DNA from: Rickettsiales bacterium
GTDB taxonomy: Bacteria > Bacteroidota > Bacteroidia > Cytophagales > Cyclobacteriaceae
Direction of reading: 5' to 3'
DNA: 64,000 nt
NCBI GenBank assembly: GCA_002729235.1
Contig: PBTY01000006.1
Location: 76,192-140,191, forward strand
In this document: positions 29,101-36,053 of the stretch, piece by piece
How positions within the stretch are numbered: position 1 is the stretch's first letter
Layout of the letters: every line of letters starts with the position of its first letter
Made by a program: the position numbers and the translations under genes
Notes under the pieces: generated by a model
What the model was told of the DNA's origin: nothing
The model's database searches: none
What the model saw: only the letters and a program-made list of their open reading frames with translations

Positions 29101-31146
29101 ATAGAGGCACAGTCTACTAGTGGATACATTGCTATAACAGATACAGATTCAGATGAGAATGGACTTAAGGATGTATATGACGGTGGTAACGGTGGAGTAG
29201 CATTGGTTCCTGTTGACACTGACTCAGATGGCACACCTGATTATTTGGACACAGATAGTGACAATGACAATGTTGACGATGTGATTGAAGGTTTTGATGC
29301 CAATAAAAACGGGTTCAGTGATCTGGACATTGACCAGGATGGTGATCTTTCTGACGAAACCAATTACGGTGTTGATCAGGATGGTGATGGTTTGGAAAAA
29401 CTATTTGACAACTATAGTGGCTATGGCATCAGCAACATCACCGGATCAAAAGCGACTCTGCAAGATACAGATGGAGATGGCATTCTAGACTGGAGAGATG
29501 ATGACGATGATACAGATGGTATCAATACCGCGGGAGAAGATGCCAACAGCGACACCTTCTTCTACAATGACAAAACTCAAGGAGGTGGTGCTACACCAGA
29601 TTATCTATACGCTAATGATACCGATGGAGATGGCATAATCGATGGCATTGATCTGGATGCAGACAATGATGGTATTACGGATGCAGTAGAATTCAATGGT
29701 GCTACCTACGCGGGATCCAACGGACCATTTGCAGATGATGATTCGGACGGAATTCTAAATTATCGAGACAGTGACGCTACCAACTTTGTAGATGCGAATA
29801 GCGATGGTGTAGATGATCGTGTAGATGCTGACGAAGATGGTATTCCTAACTTCTTTGATCTGGACAGTGACAATGACGGAATCCCAGACAGTATTGAAGG
29901 AAATGGTGGTAGTGACCCTGGTTTGTCAGGAGTTGATACGGACAATGATGGTTTGGACAACACGGTCGATTCAGACAATGGAGGTTCTGCCCTACCTGTA
30001 CCGGATACTGACAATGATGGTATTCCCGACTACCTGGATCTGGATAGTGACAATGACGGTCTGACAGATTTGTTTGAAGCCGGAGGTAATGATTACAACG
30101 GTGATGGAAAACTAGATTCGTTTGGAGATACAGATGGCGATGGTCTTGGCAATAGTGTTGACTCAGACAATGGAGGAAGCGCACTGCCATATACTGACAC
30201 AGACACTGATGGCACTCCTGACTATATAGATAATAACTCTGATGGTGACCTAACCTGGGATTATGAGGAAGCATACTACGAGGCTGGACCAACAGATTGG
30301 ATAAACTCTTGCATAAATAGAGTTACTTCATACAATACGGCAAATGCTGCAACAGGAAATGCATTGTACCCTTCTGACGATTTAAGTCCAGCCAATGGAA
30401 CTCCTGATTATCTGGATGACAGTGATGGAGATGGGATCAGAAACTTGTTTGACATGGATAGTCCACATTTCATCGACGAAGATGGCGATGGACTTATCAA
30501 CCTGTTTGATGTGGATCAAAACGGCAACTTCTTTGCTAACGTAAGTGGTGCTCCTGATAGAGATGGGGACGGAATCATTAATCAATTAGATGCTAATGAC
30601 ATTCCTCTTCCATTGGACTTCTTAAGCTTTGAAGCAAAAGAGATCAATGACAATGTGGGTCTTGTTTGGCTGACGACTAATGAGGACAATGTAAGTCACT
30701 TCCAAATTGAGCACTCTACATCAGGTCAAGAATTCCAGGTGATTGGAGTGAAAGATGCGGTGAATATCAAAGATGGCGTGAACACCTATACATTCACTCA
30801 TAAAGGTGCTGTGAAAGGTTATAACTACTACAGATTAATGGAAGTTGATTTCGATGGTTACTTCGAATACTCAGAAATTGTCTATGTAATTAAAGATGCT
30901 TCGGGAATTGAGTGGACGGTATATCCGAATCCAACGAGTGATGTAGTCTTATTGAGATCAAATGTTAACATTACCGAGGCTAATATTAAAATGGTAGATC
31001 TAAATGGACGTATTGTATTTAGCAATCAAATCTTACTAGATGAGAATCAGTATACCATAGATCTCACGACGCTTTCTTCTGGGGTTTATCAACTAATCAT
31101 TGACTTACCAAACAAACGAGAAAGCTTTAGAATAATCAAACAATAA
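20170..31146 (+). CDS. Giant T9SS-secreted protein with thrombospondin type 3 calcium-binding repeats
   Basis: 3658 residues from ATG 20170; the track's GTG 20089 lacks a signal peptide, while 'LVAFILFLIFTNPAYAEG' follows the ATG. Order: a beta-rich N-domain (about 30-515); about 3000 residues of acidic D-x-D-x-D-G repeats with some 22 copies of SDNDG; four inserted beta-sandwich-like domains (about 632-788, 968-1118, 2364-2503 and 2809-2953, the last like F5/8 type C); a pre-sorting domain from about 3480 ('DFLSFEAKEINDNVGLVWLTTNE'); and a T9SS type A sorting domain from 3582 ('WTVYPNPTSD'). The likely role is a calcium-stiffened surface or secreted stalk, possibly adhesive or carbohydrate-binding. 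It is monocistronic with a strong terminator. Confidence 0.9.
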   Translation: MKRLLTLLTLLVAFILFLIFTNPAYAEGSKNLTPSFGTGDGTTNNNFIGYLCHSQEASITGNFLSPNATADERLYIYVKEGETLYMGLRRIDPVTNNELQHQDLTIVIRENDGTLVTSFTLDDDDAVTDTDGDSQGYPFTTPQTGVIESYAEVLAGPSAIVGVSGYDALSWTNSSLGDQNFYIEFIQFDGGSTTASDDIDVESWYDLWDFSVYDGTEEKPGRMHSKIWGFTAGSYTNQFSDDFSLYATMPSVIAGSDAGYYVKNLNYAGLEAYTTLLYANSTGADLGSTTDLNGDGTIDFQDARRTQTGNIGAQEYDIFINNPDIELYPTTTLPDVSISNANFYCNSSGTGGEGIIYFESNQSGIISLIIDLDGTPGYQAGTEDVIIEQLIDASSGFASSSVRWDGYDGTGAIVPAYTDLNISGRFTAAPVHSPLYDPEINSLGINMVDTRPNTSFDLVYWDDLSQTGVGSSPTSELDGSNSNQHTWTTGNALLVNTWSFGYYQINTENVSFDFVCDIDGDGIDEQDDLDNDNDGVADSEEGDYYNDTDGDGIPDYLDSDFAGFVDSNGDGVNDNFDADLDGIPNGRDRDSDNDGIPDIIEYGLTDADNDGQVDGFTDANGNGIHDAYDVACDGSGTTPGTYYASSVYATNGTTSNETDGLGAPDGATAGTNTNNTSGSGFVAEIESTANGSYIIYQLAGSIPSGTVLTFRLDREDGGGPVADYEFGQSSDGSSFTNLVTQTISRYTENYTYTLTSDAEYIRFRNNNAGNNRDLYIDAITYTITTPACSGGVALTPPDTDGDGVPNYLDIDSDNDGIVDGYEIGLTVNTSTGKIVFTDSNSDGLNDDQEIVAATLFDTDGDGIYDYLDIDSDNDGILDNVEGQSSDNYTSSIDGDTDGDGLLDIYDPDNGGTILTPVDTDSDGDADYTDTDADGDGISDFIEGYDSNADGICDLDTNSDGILDNSDACAAYTGTGMLRTENADFENGLKSLNAFSGDVFVTADAQSGDAAIIAGPAEGGSNVTTYLPSEAGINYQFTGYAKVAGGPSYAAIGITFWDADKTTRLFEPQQQVLATTYTLYTVTATAPANTKYVEVWAYKVGGVGTLTYDNFSLIVTDACSGDITDDTNGDGLLDLYENYNAPLQNTDGADLKDWQDSNDDNDSSPTSGEDINNNGDWSDDFSEGGISIPDYLYSGDLDGDAIADALDADSDNDGIPDNIESNGESVDPSGDTDGDGIPNYKDAGVAASLSSPVDANGDGIFDVFDSDLDGVPDFLDLDSDNDGIWDAVEAYGGSIPNGLNLATGRFNLNDPDNDGLMNYIDSSPASNGGTSTLANPDSDGDGIRDYVDIDSDGDGIVDLIESQSTTSQISLANNDEDGDGIDDAFDPTDGGTLITPVNTDGLDLQDYLDDDSDNDGVLDIVEGHDANNDGYGDWDDNLDGTTDEADYTTDSDGDGLPDAFDNVTLGNTGNSTGSNSALQDTDGLQDVDFRDTDDDADGVLTANEDRNSNGDFADDRTDGQGGLSIPDYLYNGDYDKDGIADNLDLDSDNDGVADADEDGGQSIDPSGDEDGDGIPNYRDADDATVTSSLTSTADINGDGVYDVYDHDLDGVPDFKDADSDNDGIPDLIEAGGIDSDGDGRIDGLSDSDGDGIPDNVDVDNTGGVDTDDDGIDDSFDASVTPGSDADGDDIIDSADTDIDGDGLPNAYDVDNGGTALTVSDFDGDGINDLLDLDSDNDGTPDIIEAGGTDTDGDGKVDNFTDSDYDGFADSVDTDSGGTAFTFPDSDNDGLLDMKDLDSDNDGITDAVENGALDTNLDGLIDDYASDSDNDGLADSVDPDSGGTAIVSRDTDGDGVYDYLDLDSDNDGYPDIMEAGGTDTDYDGIVDDLLDIDLDGIPANVDVDQTGGTDADGDGIDDAFDVTYTGGNDNDGDDIDDIYDYDIDGNGFSDSVEALPYALLDSDNDGIKNFRDFDSDNDGIVDVIEFGLTVDVSTGTISGFTDTDGDGFNDTQDGYIGTVVNGSVVPVSPLNSDSGSEPSSAVVLDYLDIDSDNDGIVDLKEAQSKSTFIALSGVDVDKNGLDDAFDPNQSATLITPVNTDGDGNPDYLDDDSDGDGVLDLIEGSNSDKNLYGDWDANQNTNFDDSGYNTDTDEDGLLDIFDNVYSTGNTNVVGSNAAVQDTDSDGTWDFQDVDDDNDGTNTVSESTSSTLDPNGIIPDYLYGDPDSDGDGVDDGSDLDQDNDGLANASEDGGTGIDPSADTDGDGLYNYQDYDIDGDGIKNKADTNTSGVNTTSFTDINSDGVIDQFDQDYDGVPDFRDADSDNDGIADIIEFGLTDTNEDGTLDEGAGITDANSNGLVDAYDPACDGVSTPVSGNADAVITSTSVTFATRALGTPNNSGAVLNTTAADLILDLTDEVISGTTLSINTGSTTGGNSFTYTQSLDNVTFTNPTVSAVSNGVWANTNYTLTSDARYIRIRITTAGGGGNRDCRVDAISYSYTAPAACSGGVAITIPDSDSDGIDDYLDLDSDNDGIPDNIEAQPHATYTAPVLADADGDGILNVYDEDFAAGNAIAPIDTDSDGTDDYLDTDSDNDGIADVIEAFDSDSDGYGDWDSDGDNDPSDEGGYSSDTDSDGISYLFDNTTSVSSVANITGTTASLQDTDNDGTPDYRDDDDDEDGILTSAEDSNSNLNWADDFSQGGITIPNYLFNNDFDGDGIANESDPDSDGDGVPNALEYVGATYTDNSSPFGDDDGDGIYNYLDSDATGFTDTNGDGVDDRVDQDRDGLPNFLDLDSDNDGIADADENGTTTNYALTSTPSESSTSGLYGSPVTVVIDGDTDGNGEAQANHTNSELEAYVELDLGAVYDISAINIWNRIDCCSDRADNFYVFVSENAFTAGDVATTLAQSGVTAILQSQQAGSPSTFTFGTTARYIRVQLTETEYLHLAEIQVYAAALDTDSDGIPNYLDLDSDGDGITDNIEAQSTSGYIAITDTDSDENGLKDVYDGGNGGVALVPVDTDSDGTPDYLDTDSDNDNVDDVIEGFDANKNGFSDLDIDQDGDLSDETNYGVDQDGDGLEKLFDNYSGYGISNITGSKATLQDTDGDGILDWRDDDDDTDGINTAGEDANSDTFFYNDKTQGGGATPDYLYANDTDGDGIIDGIDLDADNDGITDAVEFNGATYAGSNGPFADDDSDGILNYRDSDATNFVDANSDGVDDRVDADEDGIPNFFDLDSDNDGIPDSIEGNGGSDPGLSGVDTDNDGLDNTVDSDNGGSALPVPDTDNDGIPDYLDLDSDNDGLTDLFEAGGNDYNGDGKLDSFGDTDGDGLGNSVDSDNGGSALPYTDTDTDGTPDYIDNNSDGDLTWDYEEAYYEAGPTDWINSCINRVTSYNTANAATGNALYPSDDLSPANGTPDYLDDSDGDGIRNLFDMDSPHFIDEDGDGLINLFDVDQNGNFFANVSGAPDRDGDGIINQLDANDIPLPLDFLSFEAKEINDNVGLVWLTTNEDNVSHFQIEHSTSGQEFQVIGVKDAVNIKDGVNTYTFTHKGAVKGYNYYRLMEVDFDGYFEYSEIVYVIKDASGIEWTVYPNPTSDVVLLRSNVNITEANIKMVDLNGRIVFSNQILLDENQYTIDLTTLSSGVYQLIIDLPNKRESFRIIKQ
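22063..22533 (+). other. Inserted domain 1, bracketed by Cys632 and Cys788
   Basis: A beta-strand-rich segment interrupts the calcium repeats. It starts after 'DAYDVACDG' and ends at 'PACSGGV'. Strand patterns such as 'YIRFRNNNAGNNRDLYIDAITY' suggest a jelly-roll or galactose-binding-like domain. Confidence 0.6.
23071..23523 (+). other. Inserted domain 2, bracketed by Cys968 and Cys1118
   Basis: Begins after 'NSDACAAYTG' and ends 'TDACSGD'. 'NADFENGLKSLNAFSGDVF' and 'AGINYQFTGYAKVAGG' resemble carbohydrate-binding jelly-roll modules of the CBM4/9 type. Confidence 0.55.
27259..27678 (+). other. Inserted domain 3, bracketed by Cys2364 and Cys2503
   Basis: Starts after 'DAYDPACDG' and ends 'PAACSGGV', the same boundaries as domain 1. 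'DARYIRIRITTAGGGGNRDC' is similar to domain 1, so the two are diverged copies. Confidence 0.6.
28594..29029 (+). other. Inserted F5/8 type C (discoidin)-like domain
   Basis: 'AYVELDLGAVYDISAINIWNR', 'FYVFVSENAF' and 'ARYIRVQLTETEYLHLAEIQVY' follow the strand order of F5/8 type C galactose-binding domains. A CC pair occurs in 'RIDCCSDR'. It has no flanking cysteine pair, unlike the other three inserts. Confidence 0.75.
30913..31143 (+). other. T9SS type A C-terminal sorting domain
   Basis: About 77 residues with the 'YPNPTSD' start, 'NGRIVFSNQ' middle and 'SSGVYQLIID' strand, ending with basic residues. This is the signal recognised by the type IX secretion system and usually removed or replaced by a surface anchor. 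Confidence 0.9.
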
Positions 31147-31165
31147 TAATGGTCATAAAAAATAG

Positions 31166-31190
31166 AAGCCGGGATTCCCGGCTTTTATTT
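31166..31190. terminator. Bidirectional intrinsic terminator
   Basis: AAGCCGGG-ATT-CCCGGCTT hairpin followed by TTATTTT on the plus strand and CTATTTTTTATG on the minus strand. It separates the giant gene from the convergent minus-strand genes. Confidence 0.85.
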
Positions 31191-31574
31191 TGCACTTAAA
31201 AATGCTTTAGCCCTATCTAAGGTATAAAAGACCCCTCCGCTACCGAGACCCTTGTTCAGGCCTACTGTCTCTGCAAATTTGATCAGCCTGGGAAGCTCTT
31301 CCCTATAATACACCTGCTTAATCCCCTTGAATGCATCGGCTACGTAACTCGCCAACGAATAATAATCTGATACCGTAAGTTCTTCTACATGTGAAATCAT
31401 ATCATGGATCAAAACACCCTTAGAAGAATATTTAGAGGAGAGTTTCCTAAGTTGGGGCCAATACTTCATTGAAATATTGAAGTTCGTTCGGGGACCTTTG
31501 ATGACAAAATGCAAGAAATCACTAGAACTATCATCAAGATGGATTTCATATTCGGACTCAACAAAAGTTTTCAT
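31185..31574 (-). CDS. Hypothetical protein (STAS/SpoIIAA-like size and pattern)
   Basis: 129 residues from ATG 31574; the track starts ten codons earlier at a TTG. Alternating strands and helices ('EIHLDDSSSDFLHFVIKG', 'KGVLIHDMISHVEELTVSDYY', 'IKQVYYREELPRLIKF') resemble SpoIIAA-like or STAS folds, but no defining motif is present. It is encoded downstream of the ACMSD-like gene. Function unknown. Confidence 0.55.
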   Translation of the reverse strand: MKTFVESEYEIHLDDSSSDFLHFVIKGPRTNFNISMKYWPQLRKLSSKYSSKGVLIHDMISHVEELTVSDYYSLASYVADAFKGIKQVYYREELPRLIKFAETVGLNKGLGSGGVFYTLDRAKAFLSAK

Positions 31575-31656
31575 AGACTTAGATAAAAAGCCATCCTCCT
31601 TCAAAAGCAGAACTATCTGATTAAGGCTCGAGTTGACATGGTTAGGTAAATAAAAA

Positions 31657-32715
31657 CTAAACCGACTTATCCAACAATTGTTTGATTGCCTGGTCTTCCG
31701 TTTTAGATCCCAGACCCAACCAATCCAGTGTAGAACGATACATGATATTCTCTAAATCCTCTTCAGGAAGGTTCATTTCTTCAATAAACTTGCCTATTTC
31801 TAAATCACCTAGAGGAAATGGATAATCAGATCCCAGACATATTTTATCAGAACCGATCAGTTTAATGATGTAGTCCAAAAGCATCGGATCGTGTGTAATG
31901 CTGTCCACCCAAAACTTTCCAAGATACTCTCGGGGATTGACATCATTATGTACAGCCACCAAGTCTGGTCGGCAATCATAGCCGCGTTCCAGACGGCCAA
32001 TGGTTGGCAAAAATGATCCTCCTGCATGAGCAAAACAGACTCTAAGCTTAGGGTAACGTGCAAAAACACCACCAAATATCATGGAAGATATAGCTCTAGC
32101 CGTTTCTGCAGGCATACCTACCAACCATGGAAGCCAGTATTTCTCCATATATTCCTTGCCCATCATATCCCATGGATGTACCAGTACAGCCATATCCAAA
32201 CGCTCACAAGCCTCAAAGAACTCAAAGAATCTCGGCTTACTTAGATTGTGTTGATTGATATTCGAACCTATCTGAACGCCCGGGATACCCAATTTTTTTA
32301 ATCGCTCCAGTTCCTCTATGGCCAGGTCTACATCCTGCATTGGTACAGTACCAAGTCCAATGTAGTGTTGTGGATATTGTTCAACAATTTCCGCAATGTG
32401 ATCATTTAAAAACTGAGATAAATACAAGCAGTCTTTAGGTTCCGCCCAGTAGCTAAACATGACGGGTATAGTACATATGACCTGCACCTTTGTATGAAAC
32501 TGTGCATATTCGTCGACTCGCAACTTTGGGTCCCAACAGTTGGAAGCTATTTCTCTGAAAAACTTATCTCCCTTCATCATAAGGGCAGCACCTTCTTTAT
32601 GATGTAGCAAATTGATGAAATCTCCATAACCAAACTTATCAGCAAAGTTCGGAAGCTTTTCCGGTAAGATATGCGTGTGCATATCGATCTTCAAAGGGGT
32701 GCGTGACTTGGTCAT
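31657..32715 (-). CDS. Amidohydrolase, probable 2-amino-3-carboxymuconate-6-semialdehyde decarboxylase (ACMSD)
   Basis: 352 residues from ATG 32715, 20 bases after the upstream stop; the track start at 32754 would lie inside the upstream gene. It is a TIM-barrel amidohydrolase with metal-binding 'DMHTHILP', 'VLVHPWDMMG', 'FAHAGGSFLPTIGRLERGYD' and 'CLGSDYPFPLG'. 'VQVICTIPVMFSYWA' and the long match around 'GGSFLPTIGR' fit ACMSD closely. ACMSD diverts tryptophan and hydroxyanthranilate breakdown away from quinolinate and NAD. No other kynurenine pathway genes are in view, so the assignment rests on sequence. Confidence 0.85.
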   Translation of the reverse strand: MTKSRTPLKIDMHTHILPEKLPNFADKFGYGDFINLLHHKEGAALMMKGDKFFREIASNCWDPKLRVDEYAQFHTKVQVICTIPVMFSYWAEPKDCLYLSQFLNDHIAEIVEQYPQHYIGLGTVPMQDVDLAIEELERLKKLGIPGVQIGSNINQHNLSKPRFFEFFEACERLDMAVLVHPWDMMGKEYMEKYWLPWLVGMPAETARAISSMIFGGVFARYPKLRVCFAHAGGSFLPTIGRLERGYDCRPDLVAVHNDVNPREYLGKFWVDSITHDPMLLDYIIKLIGSDKICLGSDYPFPLGDLEIGKFIEEMNLPEEDLENIMYRSTLDWLGLGSKTEDQAIKQLLDKSV

Positions 32716-32734
32716 AAACCAAAAATAATAAATC

Positions 32735-33904
32735 CTATCGGCAATGTTTATCAATCATGGTTTTTGCCTGCACCATTCCCAGGTTATTTGCTCTATTCAA
32801 ATAATGACAGGCATTCATATTGTCTTTAAGTTGCAAATGGCTGACAGCTGCATTGTACCAAACCATGGCACTTTGGGGATCCACTGTGAGATATTGGTCG
32901 TAGAAAGATACGGCCATTCGATAATTTTTTTGAAAGAAATAAGTATTACCTATCAAATGCAAGCATTCAAACCTCGTGGGCTCTAGTTTACGTGCAGCTA
33001 CTAAATCTGCTCTTGCTTTATCATATTTTTGAAGTTTGATGTATGCCCTGCCCCTATTGATCAAGTGAAGTGGCTCTTTTTCATTAGTAATCGCCTGTGT
33101 AAGGTATTTTACTGCGTCAGTGTAGTTCTCATCTTCCATAGCTCTGGAAGCCAGCAAGCCCAATGTAGGTGCAAACGAATTATCTTCGAGTAAAGCTGTC
33201 GGCAACTTTATGGAAGGATCAACAAGAGCGAGGTTATACCATGCTAGCTGATTCTCCTCATCAATGTTGATTGCTGATTTAAAGTCATAAATTGCTCTTT
33301 TCTGATTTTGAAGCTTTAGAAGTGTTAATCCTCGAGCTACGAAATAATCGGAGGCAGAATCTATTTTGATTGCTTCATCATAATCACTAATGGCTTTTTC
33401 GTATTTATCCATCTTATCATAAGCCTGACCTCTGTAATAGAACACTTTGCTTTCCAGATTTACAAGACTCACCACTGATGTCGCTTCGGATCCACTGATA
33501 TCCGTTTCAAAATAAATACCTCTGGTTTCTGTCACTCCACCTTTCGCTAGCAATGAAGTAAAATCTTTAATCGCCTGACCTGGATCTCCATATTGGAGAT
33601 ATAAAATAGCTTTTTGGAAAAGGGACTCGCGATGATCAGGATCCAGCTTTAAAACAGCTTCATAGGACGATACGGCTCTAAGATCTTTTCCTAGCGCCTC
33701 ATAGATCAAACCGTTTAAATAATAGGTCTCAGGTGTTGCATCAAGCGAAAGTGCCTCCTCGGATAACATTAGTGCTTCTTCAAGGTTCCTGTTACGATAT
33801 GCTACCAAAGCCTGGTCGTTGATAGCAGCTGCTTGTTCACTCTTTTTTTGAGCTAAAAGAATAAAAGAAGAACACAGTAGAAAAAGGAATAGAAGAGCTC
33901 TCAT
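32735..33904 (-). CDS. Exported tetratricopeptide repeat protein
   Basis: 389 residues with signal peptide 'LFLFLLCSSFILLAQ'. About ten TPR units follow, for example 'ALVAYRNRNLEEALMLSEEALSLD', 'GQAYDKMDKYEKAISDYDEAIKID' and 'GRAYIKLQKYDKARADLVAARKLE'. A scaffold in the periplasm is likely. It is 20 bases upstream of the ACMSD-like gene and may be co-transcribed, though no functional link is evident. Confidence 0.85.
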   Translation of the reverse strand: MRALLFLFLLCSSFILLAQKKSEQAAAINDQALVAYRNRNLEEALMLSEEALSLDATPETYYLNGLIYEALGKDLRAVSSYEAVLKLDPDHRESLFQKAILYLQYGDPGQAIKDFTSLLAKGGVTETRGIYFETDISGSEATSVVSLVNLESKVFYYRGQAYDKMDKYEKAISDYDEAIKIDSASDYFVARGLTLLKLQNQKRAIYDFKSAINIDEENQLAWYNLALVDPSIKLPTALLEDNSFAPTLGLLASRAMEDENYTDAVKYLTQAITNEKEPLHLINRGRAYIKLQKYDKARADLVAARKLEPTRFECLHLIGNTYFFQKNYRMAVSFYDQYLTVDPQSAMVWYNAAVSHLQLKDNMNACHYLNRANNLGMVQAKTMIDKHCR

Positions 33905-33921
33905 GTCTCTTTATACGAATT

Positions 33922-34938
33922 TTAGAACCTTAGTTCAGTATCTAGCAAAATTAATTGCTGTTTTAAGTCTTGTCTAATCTTCAAATATGTATCGCCATTA
34001 ATGCGTCCCAAAACGTGTTGGGTCCGTAATATTTGTTTGATAACTGATGCCGAATAACCTAATCCAATCTCTATACCTAACAAGTTGGCTTGATTTTCCA
34101 GAAAGAAATATATCAAGTCTTCCGCTCTTAAAGCCTTCAATTGAGTGTTTTGTTCATTAATGAATCGAGTCAGAGATTTTGTCAGAATAACTCCTTCATT
34201 GCTATGACCAAATTCTCTTCTCCGAATCTCACGTTCCGTTTGACTTGCCTGACGTATATTTTGAGGAATGTAGCTCCTGTTGATTCCCAACTTAACACCG
34301 ATTAAAGACCACATGAATAGATAATCATTCGCCTGATCATCTGAGATGGATATTCCTATTTTTCTTAGCCCTCTGATAACTATTAAAGAGAAAGACAACA
34401 GAGTCGCCAGTTGATCATCCTGATTAACCGGCACTTCATCTTTAATCTTATTGGAGGTATAGTGCCTGGCACCAGCATGGAGCATTCTTACATATAAAAT
34501 GGATATCAATCCTCTACCATTTGGTTCAAAAGCATCAGGGCCGCATACATCCATGACGAATTCAGCAGTTTCTGCCAGACGCTTACCAGGATCATCTGTA
34601 ATTTTCTTCGACTCAACTAGAACTCTGGCACCATTGGCTCCTGCATAGCAATATGGAAGTGAGTATAGGCCTAAAACGGCGAGAATCATTGAAATGTGAT
34701 CTTGAAAGAATTGAGAGGCATTTTTAAGTTTCAGAAAATCACTCGATTCAAAAGCCATGAAATCACCAAGCATCTCATTGATTTCATTATGTTGCTTCAG
34801 AAATATGGATAGATCCTTGTTTGACTTAAGTGACCTGAAATGTTCCAGTAGAATGGAATCTTTCTTAAATAGACTGAAGAGTTGATCTCCAATTGGATCA
34901 CCTTCTAACCGCCTGGGATATTTTACAAGCACACTCAT
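33922..34938 (-). CDS. MpaB/latex-clearing-protein-like oxygenase (DUF2236 type)
   Basis: 338 residues, mostly helical. 'LYVRMLHAGARHY' (haem-ligand-region His with an Arg before it) and 'DYLFMWSLIGVKLGI' match the DUF2236 core shared by fungal MpaB and rubber oxygenase Lcp, which bind haem b and cleave or oxidise isoprenoid chains. No signal peptide. Substrate unknown. It is followed by the TPR gene after 17 bases. Confidence 0.7.
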   Translation of the reverse strand: MSVLVKYPRRLEGDPIGDQLFSLFKKDSILLEHFRSLKSNKDLSIFLKQHNEINEMLGDFMAFESSDFLKLKNASQFFQDHISMILAVLGLYSLPYCYAGANGARVLVESKKITDDPGKRLAETAEFVMDVCGPDAFEPNGRGLISILYVRMLHAGARHYTSNKIKDEVPVNQDDQLATLLSFSLIVIRGLRKIGISISDDQANDYLFMWSLIGVKLGINRSYIPQNIRQASQTEREIRRREFGHSNEGVILTKSLTRFINEQNTQLKALRAEDLIYFFLENQANLLGIEIGLGYSASVIKQILRTQHVLGRINGDTYLKIRQDLKQQLILLDTELRF

Positions 34939-34971
34939 GATTCATATAACCACGAGTACCAGGTAAAAGGT

Positions 34972-35763
34972 TTAGTAAACTTGCTTGATCGTCATGCCGC
35001 TCTCTTTGTTTAGATGCTCGAACTTACCATTCTCATAATGGTAAAAACTTACAGCCATCAACAAAAACAAGGCAGTATTTTCAGGTACCTCCAACTGATC
35101 AACTGAAACATGAGCCGTCATTGGCTCAGTTGGTATCTTTAAGATTGGTAGCATAGGGCTCACATAAGACCCAAACTTGCCGTGAAATTCTTTATTCAAA
35201 GCGATGTAACTCTTTTCTGAGTGATCGTACTGGTAATCACTCAAAGCAACTAAACGCGCATTGATTTTGAAATTGGTTGCTCCCTTTGGTGCTTTGAAGG
35301 TATCCTCTGGCACAAATGCTGGAAAATGTAAAATTATTTGACCTCTTCTACTGCTTGATTTTAGAAAATACTTTGCGCCAAAGATATCTTCATACGGTGC
35401 GGTCGTATTAAACTCAAACCCACTCAGGTTATGTCCGTGCTTAGTCACATACAATGGACGCGTACCTGTTGGCCCATCCTCATACTTGGCAATATTTCTG
35501 AACTGGGCGGTCAACCTACCAGAAACATAAGTCTCGCAGATTTCAGTCAGACCGTCAGAGAGAGAATTCCTAAGAACTTTAGCCATCATTGAAGCCACTC
35601 CAAATTCCTTTTGGTTATTTCTTAATTCAGCATAGGTAGATTTATTTTTCACTGCGTCTGCCGATGGACCACCTTTTTTTGCTACTATCGGCTGATCTAC
35701 ACCCTTGATGGTGTACACGCGATAACCTTTCGGAATTACTTGAGTGCCTACGTTTAATTTCAT
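34972..35763 (-). CDS. Hypothetical protein
   Basis: 263 residues, not recognised. It has no signal peptide or membrane segment and is rich in beta strands towards the end ('TALFLLMAVSFYHYENGKFEHL'). Basic residues and the segment 'FGVASMMAKVLRNSLSDGLTEICETYVSGRL' are notable. It could belong to a Bacteroidota-restricted family found in several copies per genome, but I cannot confirm this. It is 33 bases upstream of the MpaB-like gene. Confidence 0.55.
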   Translation of the reverse strand: MKLNVGTQVIPKGYRVYTIKGVDQPIVAKKGGPSADAVKNKSTYAELRNNQKEFGVASMMAKVLRNSLSDGLTEICETYVSGRLTAQFRNIAKYEDGPTGTRPLYVTKHGHNLSGFEFNTTAPYEDIFGAKYFLKSSSRRGQIILHFPAFVPEDTFKAPKGATNFKINARLVALSDYQYDHSEKSYIALNKEFHGKFGSYVSPMLPILKIPTEPMTAHVSVDQLEVPENTALFLLMAVSFYHYENGKFEHLNKESGMTIKQVY

Positions 35764-36053
35764 TGATGAACTGGAGTTGGGTTGAACCTGTAAATTGACT
35801 AAGCTGCCCGAATATATTTAAATATTGCGAAAACTTGAAGGAATGCTTGAAAAATCTCTTTAATTATTATGATTTGACCAATTGATTCTCAATTAGTTAT
35901 CTTAAAAATCAGCAATTCATACTTATCTGACTATTATCATGCTTACCATAATTGATAAAAAAACTAGCTTTGTTATGCCGTAGTTTTAAATTTCGGGGTA
36001 GTGTATCCACACCATTGTTGGATAGATGTGCCCTATTTAATGTCGTAGAAAGT

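Larger units (their letters stand above)
21715..30606 (+). repeat. Coding repeat array (TSP3-like), with higher-order units
   Basis: The DNA is a degenerate GAT/GGT-rich repeat encoding DxDxDGxxD units. Above the short unit there is a longer cycle marked by IPDYLY-like blocks near 23731, 24745, 26812, 28276 and 29590. Each is followed by 'DSDNDG', a 'DPSGD' or 'GDDDGDGI' block and a 'DxDGxP' block. Five cycles of unequal length (about 1.0-2.1 kb) are visible, which suggests growth by unequal recombination. Confidence 0.85.
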
